Notes: generated by a model not told the origin, from the letters alone. A DNA stretch of 39,568 bases from Eubacteriales bacterium (GCA_030533405.1 JAUNJF010000005.1:97447-137014); one strand, 5' to 3'; shown: positions 8,907-16,938, counted from the first letter of the stretch. Numbers and translations are program-made.

Positions 8907-10079
8907 ATGTTTAAACAAGATATTGGCGAGATAAAAAAGTCTATCTTTAAATTAAATGGTATTGCACCTTTTGAAGAAAAAATGACATTCTACTATGATG
9001 AAAGTGGTAATTGTAGAAAGTTTTCTTTAACAGAAAGAGGGTTTAATAGCACAGATGCATTAAAAGGAGATTTTGTATTAGCTGGAGTAGCTCATGACGG
9101 ACTAACGTTTAAAATTGATGTTTCATCATTGCATGCAGCACTCGAATACAAAGAGGGACAAAAGGAATTAAAATTTAAGCATCTGTACCATAATTCAACC
9201 AATTTTTTAAACTTTATAGCAAGTAAAAGAGCTACAGGATTTCTTGAATGGCTAAATGACAGCGGATTATATATTCATTACAGTGCATTGAATAATTTGT
9301 TTTATTCACTTGTAGATATTGTAGATTCGTTATGGAAAACTCATCCTATGTGTTTGATGTACTTTTGGGACATTAAAAGTGCATTGTATGATTTTGTTAT
9401 TGAACACCAAAGTGAAGTTATAGATATTCTTATCAGGCATACATATCCCGATGTAAAAGATGCATCATCATTTTGTGATGAATTATGTGATTTGATTCGA
9501 ACCTACAATGATGAAGATGTATATGATCCTGGTTTCTTTCTGGAATTATTCCGACAGATGTTAAAGACTGCTGGAAAGCTTGATAGAGTTGTGTTTATTC
9601 AAGATAATGAGCCGTATTTGTTAATTAAAGAATACTATTTGTTTTATTTGGAAAGATGCGAGATTTTTAGTAAGTCACAACATGTATTTGATGAAGAAAA
9701 AACAGTTCAGAAGCAGCTTGCTGACATAGAGTTATACGAAGATGGAAAGCTGATTAATAATCGACAATTTGTTAAATCGCATGAAAATATATATGTACAA
9801 ATATCAGATATGTTTGCTGGACTACTGAGAAAATTATTTATGTTCTTGGATGAAAATAGCATAGAGAAGATACATGATATAGCTATTGGATTAAATGACT
9901 CACAGATAAACAATTTCAAAATAATATGGTCTCTTATTAGCAGGTCTGATAAGAAATCACATTTGTTTATTAAGAATGCAAATACTCCGAAGAACATCAA
10001 TGATAGAATGATAAAATTACAGATATTAGGGGTTGCAAATAATACTATTAGAGAAGGGAGTGCACCTAATGGGTTATGA
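8907..10079 (+). CDS. DUF3800 family protein
   Basis: 390 residues. The family signature is present at both ends: F-Y-Y-D-E-S-G (Asp31, Glu32) near the N-terminus and V-Q-I-S-D-M-F-A-G-L-L (Asp301) near residue 300, with an acidic residue in between (V-F-I-Q-D-N, Asp233). DUF3800 proteins are predicted to have an RNase H-like fold with these acids at the active site; biochemical function is not established. Start ATG follows GGAGGTG (8895-8901). Its last 11 bases overlap the hsdR start. With the HEPN gene it forms an insertion of about 1.7 kb between hsdS and hsdR. The base composition looks more AT-rich than the hsd genes, suggesting separate acquisition. Confidence 0.82.
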   Translation: MFKQDIGEIKKSIFKLNGIAPFEEKMTFYYDESGNCRKFSLTERGFNSTDALKGDFVLAGVAHDGLTFKIDVSSLHAALEYKEGQKELKFKHLYHNSTNFLNFIASKRATGFLEWLNDSGLYIHYSALNNLFYSLVDIVDSLWKTHPMCLMYFWDIKSALYDFVIEHQSEVIDILIRHTYPDVKDASSFCDELCDLIRTYNDEDVYDPGFFLELFRQMLKTAGKLDRVVFIQDNEPYLLIKEYYLFYLERCEIFSKSQHVFDEEKTVQKQLADIELYEDGKLINNRQFVKSHENIYVQISDMFAGLLRKLFMFLDENSIEKIHDIAIGLNDSQINNFKIIWSLISRSDKKSHLFIKNANTPKNINDRMIKLQILGVANNTIREGSAPNGL

Positions 10080-13000
10080 TTATTCAGAAAATATATTAGT
10101 ACAAGAAAGTGCAGGGCACCTTCTTGAACAGGAACTTGGTTGGCAGGTAGAACTTGGATATAACCAAGAAGTTTTAGGTGAATCTGGAACGTTTGGAAGA
10201 AAATCATATAAAGATATTCTTTTGCTTCGTTATTTCCAGCGGGCATTGAAAACACTTAATCCGTGGATTAATGATGCTCAGATTGATGAGGCTAAAAAGA
10301 AGTTTGAACATCATATTTCTACAGCATCTCTTATGCAGATTAACGAAGAGAAATATGACTATATTCGTGATGGTATTCCAGTGACAGTAAAGAAGCCTAA
10401 CGGTCAGACTGAGGTAAAGAAAGCTGCCGTTATAGACTTCCAGAATGCAGGCAATAATCATTTCCTTGCAATTAAGGAACTAAAGATCCATGGTGACTTG
10501 TACCGAAGAAGGACCGATATTGTAGGTTTTGTAAATGGAATTCCGCTCCTTTTCGTAGAGCTAAAAAAGAATTCCGTGGATGTTCAGAATGCCTATACAG
10601 ATAACTACACGGATTATTTAGATACAATTCCACATTTGTTTTATTACAATGCTTTCCTTATGCTTTCAAATGGAACAGAGGCTAAGGTTGGAACTCTTGG
10701 TAGTAAGTATGAATTCTTCCATGAATGGAAACGTCTATCTGAACAGGAAGAAGGAAGTGTTGCACTTGAAACAATGCTCCGTGGTATTTGCAAGAAAGAG
10801 AACTTCCTTGATTTGTTAGAGAATTATATCCTGTATGACCATTCTGGTGGAAATACAGTAAAGATACTTGCAAGAAACCATCAGTATTTAGGTGTAAATG
10901 AAGCAGTAAAGGCTTATGCTGCACGTAAACTTAATGATGGTAAGCTTGGTGTATTCTGGCACACACAAGGCTCTGGTAAGAGTTATTCTATGGTTTTCTT
11001 ATCACAGAAAATCAGAAGAAAATTTGCTGGCTCACCAACTATTGTTGTGCTTACTGACCGTGAAGAACTAAATTCTCAGATTAGTGATACTTTCGAGAAT
11101 TGTGGACTTCTTGGTACTACAAAAGCATCTAAGTTTATTACTTCAAGTGGAGAGGACCTTATTGATAAATTAAAGGGTAATCCAAGCTTTATATTTACGC
11201 TTATACAGAAGTTTAATAAAAAGCCTGAAGAACCGATAATTCCAGACCATGACATTATCATCATGAGTGATGAAGCTCATAGAAGTCAGTATGGTGTATT
11301 TGCTGATAACATGGTTGGATTGCTACCTACTGCGGCTCGTATCGGTTTTACAGGTACACCGCTATTATCGAATGACAATATTACAGAGCGTACATTTGGT
11401 GGATATATTTCTATCTACGATTTTAAGAGAGCTGTTGAAGATAAAGCTACAGTTCCTCTTTACTATGAGAATCGTGGAGAGAAGATTTTAGACATACATA
11501 ACCCAGACATCACGGACAAGATTCTTGATGCGATTGAAGCTGCTGACCTTGACGCAGAACAGCAGGAAAAGTTGGAGCATGAATTTGAAAAAGAGATTCA
11601 TTTGCTTACTGCTGAACCGCGTCTTAAGTCTGTTGCGAAGGATTTTGTAGAACACTATTCTGACCTTTGGACCAGTGGTAAGGCAATGTTTGTATGCCTT
11701 AATAAAGTGACCTGTGTTCGTATGTATAACATGGTACAGGATTACTGGAAGAAGGAAATCGATAGACTTATAGAGACAAGAAAGACTGCGTCACAGCAGG
11801 AACTACTTGAGCTTGATAGAAAGATAAAGTGGATGCAGGAAACTGAGATGGCTGTTGTTATATCTCAGGAACAGAATGAAATCCAGACCTTTAATAAGTG
11901 GAATCTCGATATTAAACCTCATCGTGCAAAGATGGAGAAGAGAGAACTTGATAAAGAGTTTAAGGATAAGAATAATCCACTCCGTGTAGTATTCGTATGT
12001 GCGATGTGGCTTACAGGATTTGATGTTAAGTGCTTATCATGTCTGTATTTGGATAAGCCATTGAAAGCTCATACTCTTATGCAGACTATAGCGAGAGCTA
12101 ACCGTGTGTCTGAAGGAAAGAGCAATGGTCTTATCATTGATTACATTGGTATTGTAAAAGCTCTTCGAAAAGCACTTGCTGATTATACAGCTAATGTAGG
12201 TGGTAGAAATACAGACCCTACAGTTGATAAAGAAGAATTGATTGCACATATTCTTGAAACAATAGAGGCTGCAAGAGAATTTCTTGATAGCAAGGACTTT
12301 GATTTGGAAGACCTTATTTATGCGAAGGATTTTGTAAAGCTCTCACTATTACAGACAGCAGCGAATGCAGTTTCTGATAGTAGAGAATCTATTAAGCAAT
12401 TTATGACTTATGGTAATGAGATTAATACCATGATGAAGTATCTTGATAGAAATGATATATCACAAGCTGATAGAGAAAGAAAAGATGCAGTCATTGCTAT
12501 CTTTGATGAGCTTAAGAAAAAGAAGAAGCACGTAGATACTGTGGATTTGATGGTTCAGATTAATGGTATTTTAGGTGAATATATTCTTATCGAGCAGACA
12601 CCAAAGGATAAAGATTTTGCTAAGCGCTTTGATATAAGCAAGATAGACTTTGATTTGCTACGTAAAGAATTTGCTAAAGCTCAAAAGAAGAATCTTCTCA
12701 TTAAGGATTTGGATGAACTCATTCAAGTTAGACTTGCTGGAATGATGAAAGAGAATCCAAAGCGTGTAGATTACTATGAGCGTTATCAGAAGATTATCGA
12801 GGAATATAATTCGGAACAGGATCGTGCCAATATTGAAAAGACATTCATGGAACTGATGGATTTGGCAAATTCGATGAATCAGGAAGAACAGAGATATGTT
12901 CGTGAGGGATTTTCGAGCGACGAGGAATTATCTATGTATGATATGCTCTTTAATGACGATTTGTCGAAAGAAGATATCAAGGCAATTAAGAAGGTGGCTG

Positions 13001-13203
13001 TAGATTTACTTTCAAAGATAAAAACTAAGATATCGGAACTTGACCATTGGACTGACAAGCAAGAGACAAAGGCTGAAATAGATAATCTCATTAGGGATAC
13101 ACTGTGGATGGAACTCCCAGAATGTTATGATGAGATAAGGATTTCTGAGTATCGTCAGAGGATTTATGAGTATGTTTATATGAGATATAAAGAGGTGGCA
13201 TAA
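10069..13203 (+). CDS. hsdR: Type I restriction-modification system, restriction/translocase subunit
   Basis: ATP-driven DNA translocase and endonuclease that cuts unmethylated DNA far from the recognition site. The protein has 1044 residues from ATG 10069, 8 nt behind GGGAG; an upstream in-frame start lacks such a site. N-terminal nuclease domain: Asp150, Glu164 and Lys166 in a R-T-D-I-V...F-V-E-L-K-K arrangement. Helicase motifs: T-Q-G-S-G-K-S (Walker A, about 299-305), D-E-A-H (401-404), G-F-T-G-T-P-L-L, and the motif VI segment Q-T-I-A-R-A-N-R-V. The C-terminal 250 residues form the helical complex-assembly domain. Length and motif order are complete, so restriction is expected to be active. 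Confidence 0.95.
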   Translation: MGYDYSENILVQESAGHLLEQELGWQVELGYNQEVLGESGTFGRKSYKDILLLRYFQRALKTLNPWINDAQIDEAKKKFEHHISTASLMQINEEKYDYIRDGIPVTVKKPNGQTEVKKAAVIDFQNAGNNHFLAIKELKIHGDLYRRRTDIVGFVNGIPLLFVELKKNSVDVQNAYTDNYTDYLDTIPHLFYYNAFLMLSNGTEAKVGTLGSKYEFFHEWKRLSEQEEGSVALETMLRGICKKENFLDLLENYILYDHSGGNTVKILARNHQYLGVNEAVKAYAARKLNDGKLGVFWHTQGSGKSYSMVFLSQKIRRKFAGSPTIVVLTDREELNSQISDTFENCGLLGTTKASKFITSSGEDLIDKLKGNPSFIFTLIQKFNKKPEEPIIPDHDIIIMSDEAHRSQYGVFADNMVGLLPTAARIGFTGTPLLSNDNITERTFGGYISIYDFKRAVEDKATVPLYYENRGEKILDIHNPDITDKILDAIEAADLDAEQQEKLEHEFEKEIHLLTAEPRLKSVAKDFVEHYSDLWTSGKAMFVCLNKVTCVRMYNMVQDYWKKEIDRLIETRKTASQQELLELDRKIKWMQETEMAVVISQEQNEIQTFNKWNLDIKPHRAKMEKRELDKEFKDKNNPLRVVFVCAMWLTGFDVKCLSCLYLDKPLKAHTLMQTIARANRVSEGKSNGLIIDYIGIVKALRKALADYTANVGGRNTDPTVDKEELIAHILETIEAAREFLDSKDFDLEDLIYAKDFVKLSLLQTAANAVSDSRESIKQFMTYGNEINTMMKYLDRNDISQADRERKDAVIAIFDELKKKKKHVDTVDLMVQINGILGEYILIEQTPKDKDFAKRFDISKIDFDLLRKEFAKAQKKNLLIKDLDELIQVRLAGMMKENPKRVDYYERYQKIIEEYNSEQDRANIEKTFMELMDLANSMNQEEQRYVREGFSSDEELSMYDMLFNDDLSKEDIKAIKKVAVDLLSKIKTKISELDHWTDKQETKAEIDNLIRDTLWMELPECYDEIRISEYRQRIYEYVYMRYKEVA

Positions 13204-13206
13204 AGT

Positions 13207-13235
13207 TTGTGATTTCGTAAAAAATAATATACAAT
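13207..13235 (+). promoter_or_regulatory. Promoter candidate for the ATPase-nuclease cassette
   Basis: TTGTGA (13207-13212), 17-bp spacer, TACAAT (13230-13235), directly after hsdR. The -10 box overlaps a 14-bp palindrome, so the cassette may be expressed separately from hsd and under repression. Confidence 0.5.
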
Positions 13236-13245
13236 ACATGTATTG
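13232..13245. promoter_or_regulatory. Perfect 14-bp palindrome, candidate operator
   Basis: CAATACATGTATTG overlaps the -10 box and start region of the promoter above. The typical binding-site size and place for a dimeric repressor; the cognate protein is unknown. Confidence 0.45.
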
Positions 13246-13267
13246 GATTGAATGAGAGGTGTATTAA

Positions 13268-14293
13268 ATGAAGATAACGCAAGTCAAAGTTGAAAATTAT
13301 ACTGTTTTTCAAAGTGAAAAATTTGTTTTAGGTGATGCAATTAATGTTTTTATTGGTGAAAATGGGACTGGAAAAACACATTTGATGAAATTAATGTATT
13401 CGGCGTCTCAGGCAGCAGATACAAGGGCTTCATTTTCAAATAAAATTGTTAGAACTATGCTCCCAGATGATTATAACATTTCGCGTCTTCTTACTCGAAA
13501 ACAAGGAGCTGCGCATTCGACTGTTCGTGTTACAGCGAAGAATGATGAGACGGATACAAGTAAAAATTTGTCAATTTCATTCCACAGTAAAACTAAAAAA
13601 TGGGATGCTGATGTAACTGGCGAGCAAGGATGGGAAAGTGAATTTCAGGGGGAGAGTAGTATTTTTATTCCTGCAAAAGAAATATTGTCTAATAGTTATA
13701 ATTTAAATGCTGCAGTGGAAAAAGGTAATATCATATTTGATGATACCTATTTAGATATTTTAAACTCTGCCAAAGTTGATGCTTCTTTAGGAAGAAATGA
13801 AGCTTCTAGAAGTAAAATGCTTAAAGAAATAGAAAAAATTATTGATGGAAAAGTTGTATATGATTCACAAAAAGATACATTTTACCTAAAGAAAGGAAAT
13901 TCGAAACAGGAATTTAATTTGGTATCTGAAGGCATAAGAAAAATGGCATTAATATGGCAATTAGTGAAAAATGGAATGTTAGATAAAGGTTCAATTTTAT
14001 TTTGGGATGAACCAGAAGCAAATATTAATCCGACATATATTCCTGTTATTGTTGATTTGTTACTCGCTTTGTCAAAAAGCGGAGTTCAAGTGTTTATTGC
14101 TACTCATGATTATTTTTTAAGTAAGTATATAGATGCTAGAAAAAATGAGGAAGATAATGTCGTGTATCATTCTTTATATAAGGATAATGGAAAAATATCA
14201 TACGAAGTTTCAAAGGAATTTGGATTATTAGAGAAAAACGGGATTTTGGAGGCTGCTCGTATGCTTTATAGAGAAGAGATAGGGGTGATTTGA
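13268..14293 (+). CDS. AAA/ABC-type (SMC-like) ATPase of a putative defence cassette
   Basis: 341 residues. Walker A GENGTGKT at 30-37; the ABC-like signature region L-V-S-E-G-I-R-K at 218-225; Walker B I-L-F-W-D-E-P-E at 243-250 with Asp247 and catalytic Glu248; switch His280 in F-I-A-T-H-D. The coiled-coil insertion between the two ATPase lobes is short, and no TOPRIM domain follows, so this is not an OLD-type nuclease by itself. ATPases of this group pair with nucleases in systems such as Septu, PARIS and AbiL. Here the next gene begins 1 nt after the stop and encodes a nuclease-like protein, strongly implying a two-component system in which the ATPase senses or regulates. ATG 13268 follows GAGAGGTG. 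Confidence 0.85.
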   Translation: MKITQVKVENYTVFQSEKFVLGDAINVFIGENGTGKTHLMKLMYSASQAADTRASFSNKIVRTMLPDDYNISRLLTRKQGAAHSTVRVTAKNDETDTSKNLSISFHSKTKKWDADVTGEQGWESEFQGESSIFIPAKEILSNSYNLNAAVEKGNIIFDDTYLDILNSAKVDASLGRNEASRSKMLKEIEKIIDGKVVYDSQKDTFYLKKGNSKQEFNLVSEGIRKMALIWQLVKNGMLDKGSILFWDEPEANINPTYIPVIVDLLLALSKSGVQVFIATHDYFLSKYIDARKNEEDNVVYHSLYKDNGKISYEVSKEFGLLEKNGILEAARMLYREEIGVI

Positions 14294-14294
14294 T

Positions 14295-14810
14295 ATGGGT
14301 AAAATCATTACTGAATCTGGAGCAAATTTTGGAGAGTTTGCGGAAAAAGATTTGTTTCACATTGAAAAATCGCCAATTGTTGAATCTTTGGGAACGGGAA
14401 TTAAACGAGTTGAATTTATTGTACGTAGTAAGAGTGACATAATTTTTGTTGAAGTAAAAACTGGTTGTTTAAATCCTAATAGCCCGGATAAAGGGGAGAA
14501 TTTTGATCAGTTTTATGATGATATTGCTGATAAATTTATAGATTCGTTAAATGTATATGCCGCGACTGTTTTAGGGCGATATAATGGCAATGATGATGTC
14601 GGTGCTAATTTGAAATCGGTTATTCCATTAAAGGATAAAAAAATAAAATTTGTATTAGTGGTTACTGCTTCTGATTTTTTGGAAGATTGGTTGCAAAGTC
14701 CTAAATTAGAATTGGAAACACGGTTGCGTAAAGTGAGAAAAATATGGGGAATTAATATAATTGTTTTAAATCGCAATATGGCTGAAAAATATGGTTTGAT
14801 TTACAACTGA
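14295..14810 (+). CDS. PD-(D/E)XK nuclease-like protein paired with the ATPase
   Basis: 171 residues. The core R-V-E40-F-I-V...D-I-I-F-V-E53-V-K55-T-G fits the PD-(D/E)XK nuclease fold: an acidic residue on the first strand, about 13 residues, then E-x-K. An upstream helix Glu (Glu14 or Glu17) would complete the site. The remainder has predicted strands K-I-K-F-V-L-V-V-T-A and I-N-I-I-V-L-N-R-N-M, as in Rossmann-like nuclease cores. No close named family recognised. Start codon lies 1 nt after the ATPase stop, so the two are translationally coupled. Inferred effector of the cassette. Non-nucleolytic PD-(D/E)XK relatives exist, so activity is a prediction. Confidence 0.62.
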   Translation: MGKIITESGANFGEFAEKDLFHIEKSPIVESLGTGIKRVEFIVRSKSDIIFVEVKTGCLNPNSPDKGENFDQFYDDIADKFIDSLNVYAATVLGRYNGNDDVGANLKSVIPLKDKKIKFVLVVTASDFLEDWLQSPKLELETRLRKVRKIWGINIIVLNRNMAEKYGLIYN

Positions 14811-14854
14811 AATTATGTTGTTATAGCGATAGGTATAGGAAGTGTTGGTTTGAA

Positions 14855-15622
14855 ATGAATAAACGAATATATGAATACATATCAAAAAATTATGCTTTGA
14901 TAATTGCTCTTGTAACTTCTGTAACAGCTGTTATGTATGCAATTCTTCGGTTGATTGTTTATATTTTTTGGAGTGGTTATTTTAAAGCATTGAACATTGA
15001 TTTTTCTATGTTAAACATCAATTATGAAGGATATGTTTTTTATTCAATTTTGTTTGGAGCTGTATTGATAGAAATAAGCTATTTGATGTGGGTATGTTAT
15101 GAATTTTCAAGGAAAAGCATTGGAGCGACTATCAAAATTTTTGGAAAAGTAACAAAATTTGTGCTGTCGCTCGTTTTTTCTGCTTTTGCATTAAGTTTAG
15201 GGAATTATCCATTTTCGCTAATTTTGTCCATTTTGCTTCATACAAAAATGAATTTTAAGGTAACAATTGTATATCTTATAACATTATATATCATGGAAGA
15301 AATTCTTTTATGCATTACTGTTTTGGAACGAAAAGGTAAGGATAATAGCATAAAACATTTTATTGGTATAGTCATTTTAATAATACCAGTTTTCTTGGGA
15401 ATGATTTATTATGCTGGTGGAAATAAACTAGAAATTTCCAAACAAATAATGCTTACACGAGATAAAAAATACGCTATGGTTTATTGTGATAATGATGTAT
15501 ATCTACTAAAGCCAGCAAAAATGCATGATGATAAACTATACATAGATATTGATGAGCAAAAAATCGTGGATTTGAAAGAAACAGATTTGGTAATTTACGA
15601 AGGTGAAATTGTTTTGGAATAA
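14855..15622 (+). CDS. Multi-pass membrane protein of the defence cassette
   Basis: 255 residues, no family recognised. Hydrophobic segments at about 12-40, 57-84, 100-128, 133-156 and 167-188 suggest five helices, followed by a soluble C-terminal domain of about 65 residues (D-K-K-Y-A-M-V-Y-C-D-N-D-V-Y-L-L) that looks beta-rich. It lies 44 bp after the nuclease-like gene on the same strand, with an AGGAAG ribosome site, so it may belong to the same transcript. Membrane proteins are common effectors in abortive-infection systems. An unrelated orphan cargo gene is the alternative. Confidence 0.6.
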   Translation: MNKRIYEYISKNYALIIALVTSVTAVMYAILRLIVYIFWSGYFKALNIDFSMLNINYEGYVFYSILFGAVLIEISYLMWVCYEFSRKSIGATIKIFGKVTKFVLSLVFSAFALSLGNYPFSLILSILLHTKMNFKVTIVYLITLYIMEEILLCITVLERKGKDNSIKHFIGIVILIIPVFLGMIYYAGGNKLEISKQIMLTRDKKYAMVYCDNDVYLLKPAKMHDDKLYIDIDEQKIVDLKETDLVIYEGEIVLE

Positions 15623-15730
15623 CTAAGAAATAATTTATTCTTGTGTCGAATCTTGTTACATTATGCGATGACAAGAGACTGTTATATGTAGAATATAAGA
15701 AGTATAATGTTACAAAGGAGGATGAAAAGG

Positions 15731-15967
15731 ATGCAAACACATATTGAAGAACAAAATGAAAACTTTGAAGATGCTAGAACGAATATGAATGATTGGCTAG
15801 ACTGTTTTATAAAAGCGGATGATCAATATAAAGGAATGATAGCAAGAGAAGCATATCGGTTGTTTGTATTGAAGGCGCAAGGAAACCAAGAGCTGAACCA
15901 GATATTAACAGAGGCTATTCATTTAAAGGATACTTTGCAACAAATATTTGGTGGTCAAAATTGGTAG
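15731..15967 (+). CDS. Small hypothetical protein next to attR
   Basis: 78 residues, acidic and helical, Gln-rich near the C-terminus (D-T-L-Q-Q-I-F-G-G-Q-N-W); no family recognised. ATG 15731 was chosen because AAAGGAGG (15714-15721) stands 9 nt ahead; the frame extends to an ATG at 15707 that precedes the ribosome site. It ends 33 bp before the right-end integrase repeats. The position suggests an element maintenance or small regulatory gene, but nothing in the sequence says which. Confidence 0.6.
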   Translation: MQTHIEEQNENFEDARTNMNDWLDCFIKADDQYKGMIAREAYRLFVLKAQGNQELNQILTEAIHLKDTLQQIFGGQNW

Positions 15968-16000
15968 ATAATTTATTATAACCGAAATTATCTGACAATC

Positions 16001-16022
16001 GTGATACACACGTGATATACAA
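16001..16022 (+). repeat. Two tandem 11-bp repeats, candidate integrase arm sites (right)
   Basis: GTGATACACAC (16001-16011) and GTGATATACAA (16012-16022), in the same orientation as the left-end array. The second unit is identical to the first left-end unit. They lie about 30 bp inside the attachment palindrome. Confidence 0.75.
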
Positions 16023-16050
16023 ATCACACCTCAAATCCGGTATTTACGCC

Positions 16051-16085
16051 ACACCCTGAACTACAGCTATGTTAGTTCAGGGTGT
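16051..16085. other. 13-bp inverted repeat at the right recombination site
   Basis: ACACCCTGAACTA (16051-16063), 9-nt centre CAGCTATGT, TAGTTCAGGGTGT (16073-16085), a perfect match. The layout is that of two core-type integrase sites around a crossover region. The left arm is element DNA and the right arm host DNA. It may also act as a hairpin, but no T run follows. Confidence 0.7.
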
Positions 16086-16089
16086 TTGC
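16066..16089 (+). other. attR: right copy of the attachment core with the displaced gdhA 3' end
   Basis: Differs from 2446-2469 at two of 24 bases. In the gdhA frame it reads A-M-L-V-Q-G-V-C-K and then TAA TAA, which is a plausible original C-terminus of glutamate dehydrogenase. Confidence 0.85.
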
Positions 16090-16116
16090 AAATAATAATT
16101 CTGAAAAAGTATAATT

Positions 16117-16266
16117 TTATTGAATCTCTTGTTCTAGCGTATCGAATATCATGTCTGAAAAGAATTCTGCTAGTGTCATATCTAAATAATCGAAAAACTT
16201 CATGATTGTAATAATGGAAATATATTTTCGATTACTATTCGTCTTATGATTACTTGGGTATTTTTC
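16117..16266 (-). pseudogene. C-terminal remnant of an XRE-type regulator
   Basis: A 49-codon open stretch with no start, bounded upstream by a stop (16267-16269). It reads R-K-Y-I-S-I-I-T-I-M-K-F-F-D-Y-L-D-M-T-L-A-E-F-F-S, resembling the last helices of a Cro/CI-type HTH (I-x-x-I-I-x-I-x-x-x-L-x-I-x-L-x-E-F-F), then a short tail to TAA. The HTH recognition part is missing. It lies just outside attR, convergent with the displaced gdhA end, so it is host DNA decayed independently of, or with, the insertion. Confidence 0.45.
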
Positions 16267-16323
16267 TCAGGTCAGTTTTCAAAGTAAATTCACAGTAATG
16301 AGGACCATAATGAATGAGGACAA

Positions 16324-16341
16324 TTTTTTTTTTTTTTTTTT
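16324..16341 (+). repeat. Homopolymer of 18 T upstream of the sigma factor gene
   Basis: T18 followed by C and T6, 76 bp before the ECF sigma start, in a stretch (16267-16416) without genes. Such tracts slip during replication and could alter promoter spacing. A palindrome AAGAGCTCTT (16384-16393) stands near the ribosome site. No clear promoter seen here. Confidence 0.85.
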
Positions 16342-16416
16342 CTTTTTTGTAGCATTTTTCGTTTTTCATTTGTTTATTAAGTGAAGAGCTCTTAAAGAAG
16401 TATGGAGGTATAACAA

Positions 16417-16938
16417 GTGGACGAGCAGGAATACAACAGAATCGTGGATGACTACATAGATGTCGTCTACAAAATGGCAGTAAGTTATACGAAATCATAT
16501 CATGATGCAAATGATATTGTTCAAAATGTTTTTATGAAAATGTATCAGAAATCACCAACATTTCATGACGAAGATCATATTCGCAATTGGTTGATTCGTG
16601 TAACGATAAACGAGAGTAAAAATTTGTGGAATTCTTTTTGGCGAAAGAATATCGCATTGGAAAATGATTATGAAGTATATGAGAAAGTGGAAGGCACAGC
16701 AAAAGATCAGGACAACATGGTGCTGGACGCAATTATGACGCTACCAAAGAAATACAGAGTTGTAATTCATTTATATTATTATGAAGGGTATCAGGCCAAT
16801 CAGATTGCAGAGATTTTAAAGGAGAAGGAATCTACGATACGAACACGTCTTGTTCGTGCACGTGCAATGATGAAAGAACAATTGAAGGAGGAATGGTTAA
16901 ATGACGAACAAGGAAATCTATACAGCTGCATGGGATAA
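16417..16938 (+). CDS. ECF-family RNA polymerase sigma factor
   Basis: 173 residues. Region 2 (about 5-75) contains D-A-N-D-I-V-Q-N-V-F-M-K-M-Y and the promoter-melting stretch I-R-N-W-L-I-R-V-T-I-N. Region 4 (about 108-160) contains L-P-K-K-Y-R-V-V-I-H-L-Y-Y-Y-E-G-Y and the HTH Q-I-A-E-I-L-K-E-K-E-S-T-I-R-T-R-L. Start is GTG 16417, 8 nt behind GGAGG. The next gene begins inside it (38-bp overlap) and encodes a single-pass membrane protein, so the usual sigma/anti-sigma control is inferred. Confidence 0.92.
   Translation: MDEQEYNRIVDDYIDVVYKMAVSYTKSYHDANDIVQNVFMKMYQKSPTFHDEDHIRNWLIRVTINESKNLWNSFWRKNIALENDYEVYEKVEGTAKDQDNMVLDAIMTLPKKYRVVIHLYYYEGYQANQIAEILKEKESTIRTRLVRARAMMKEQLKEEWLNDEQGNLYSCMG

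Noticed and set aside
16250-16510. 86-codon minus-strand frame across the poly-T tract
   Set aside because: Translation is dominated by the Lys run from the homopolymer and overlaps the real sigma gene.
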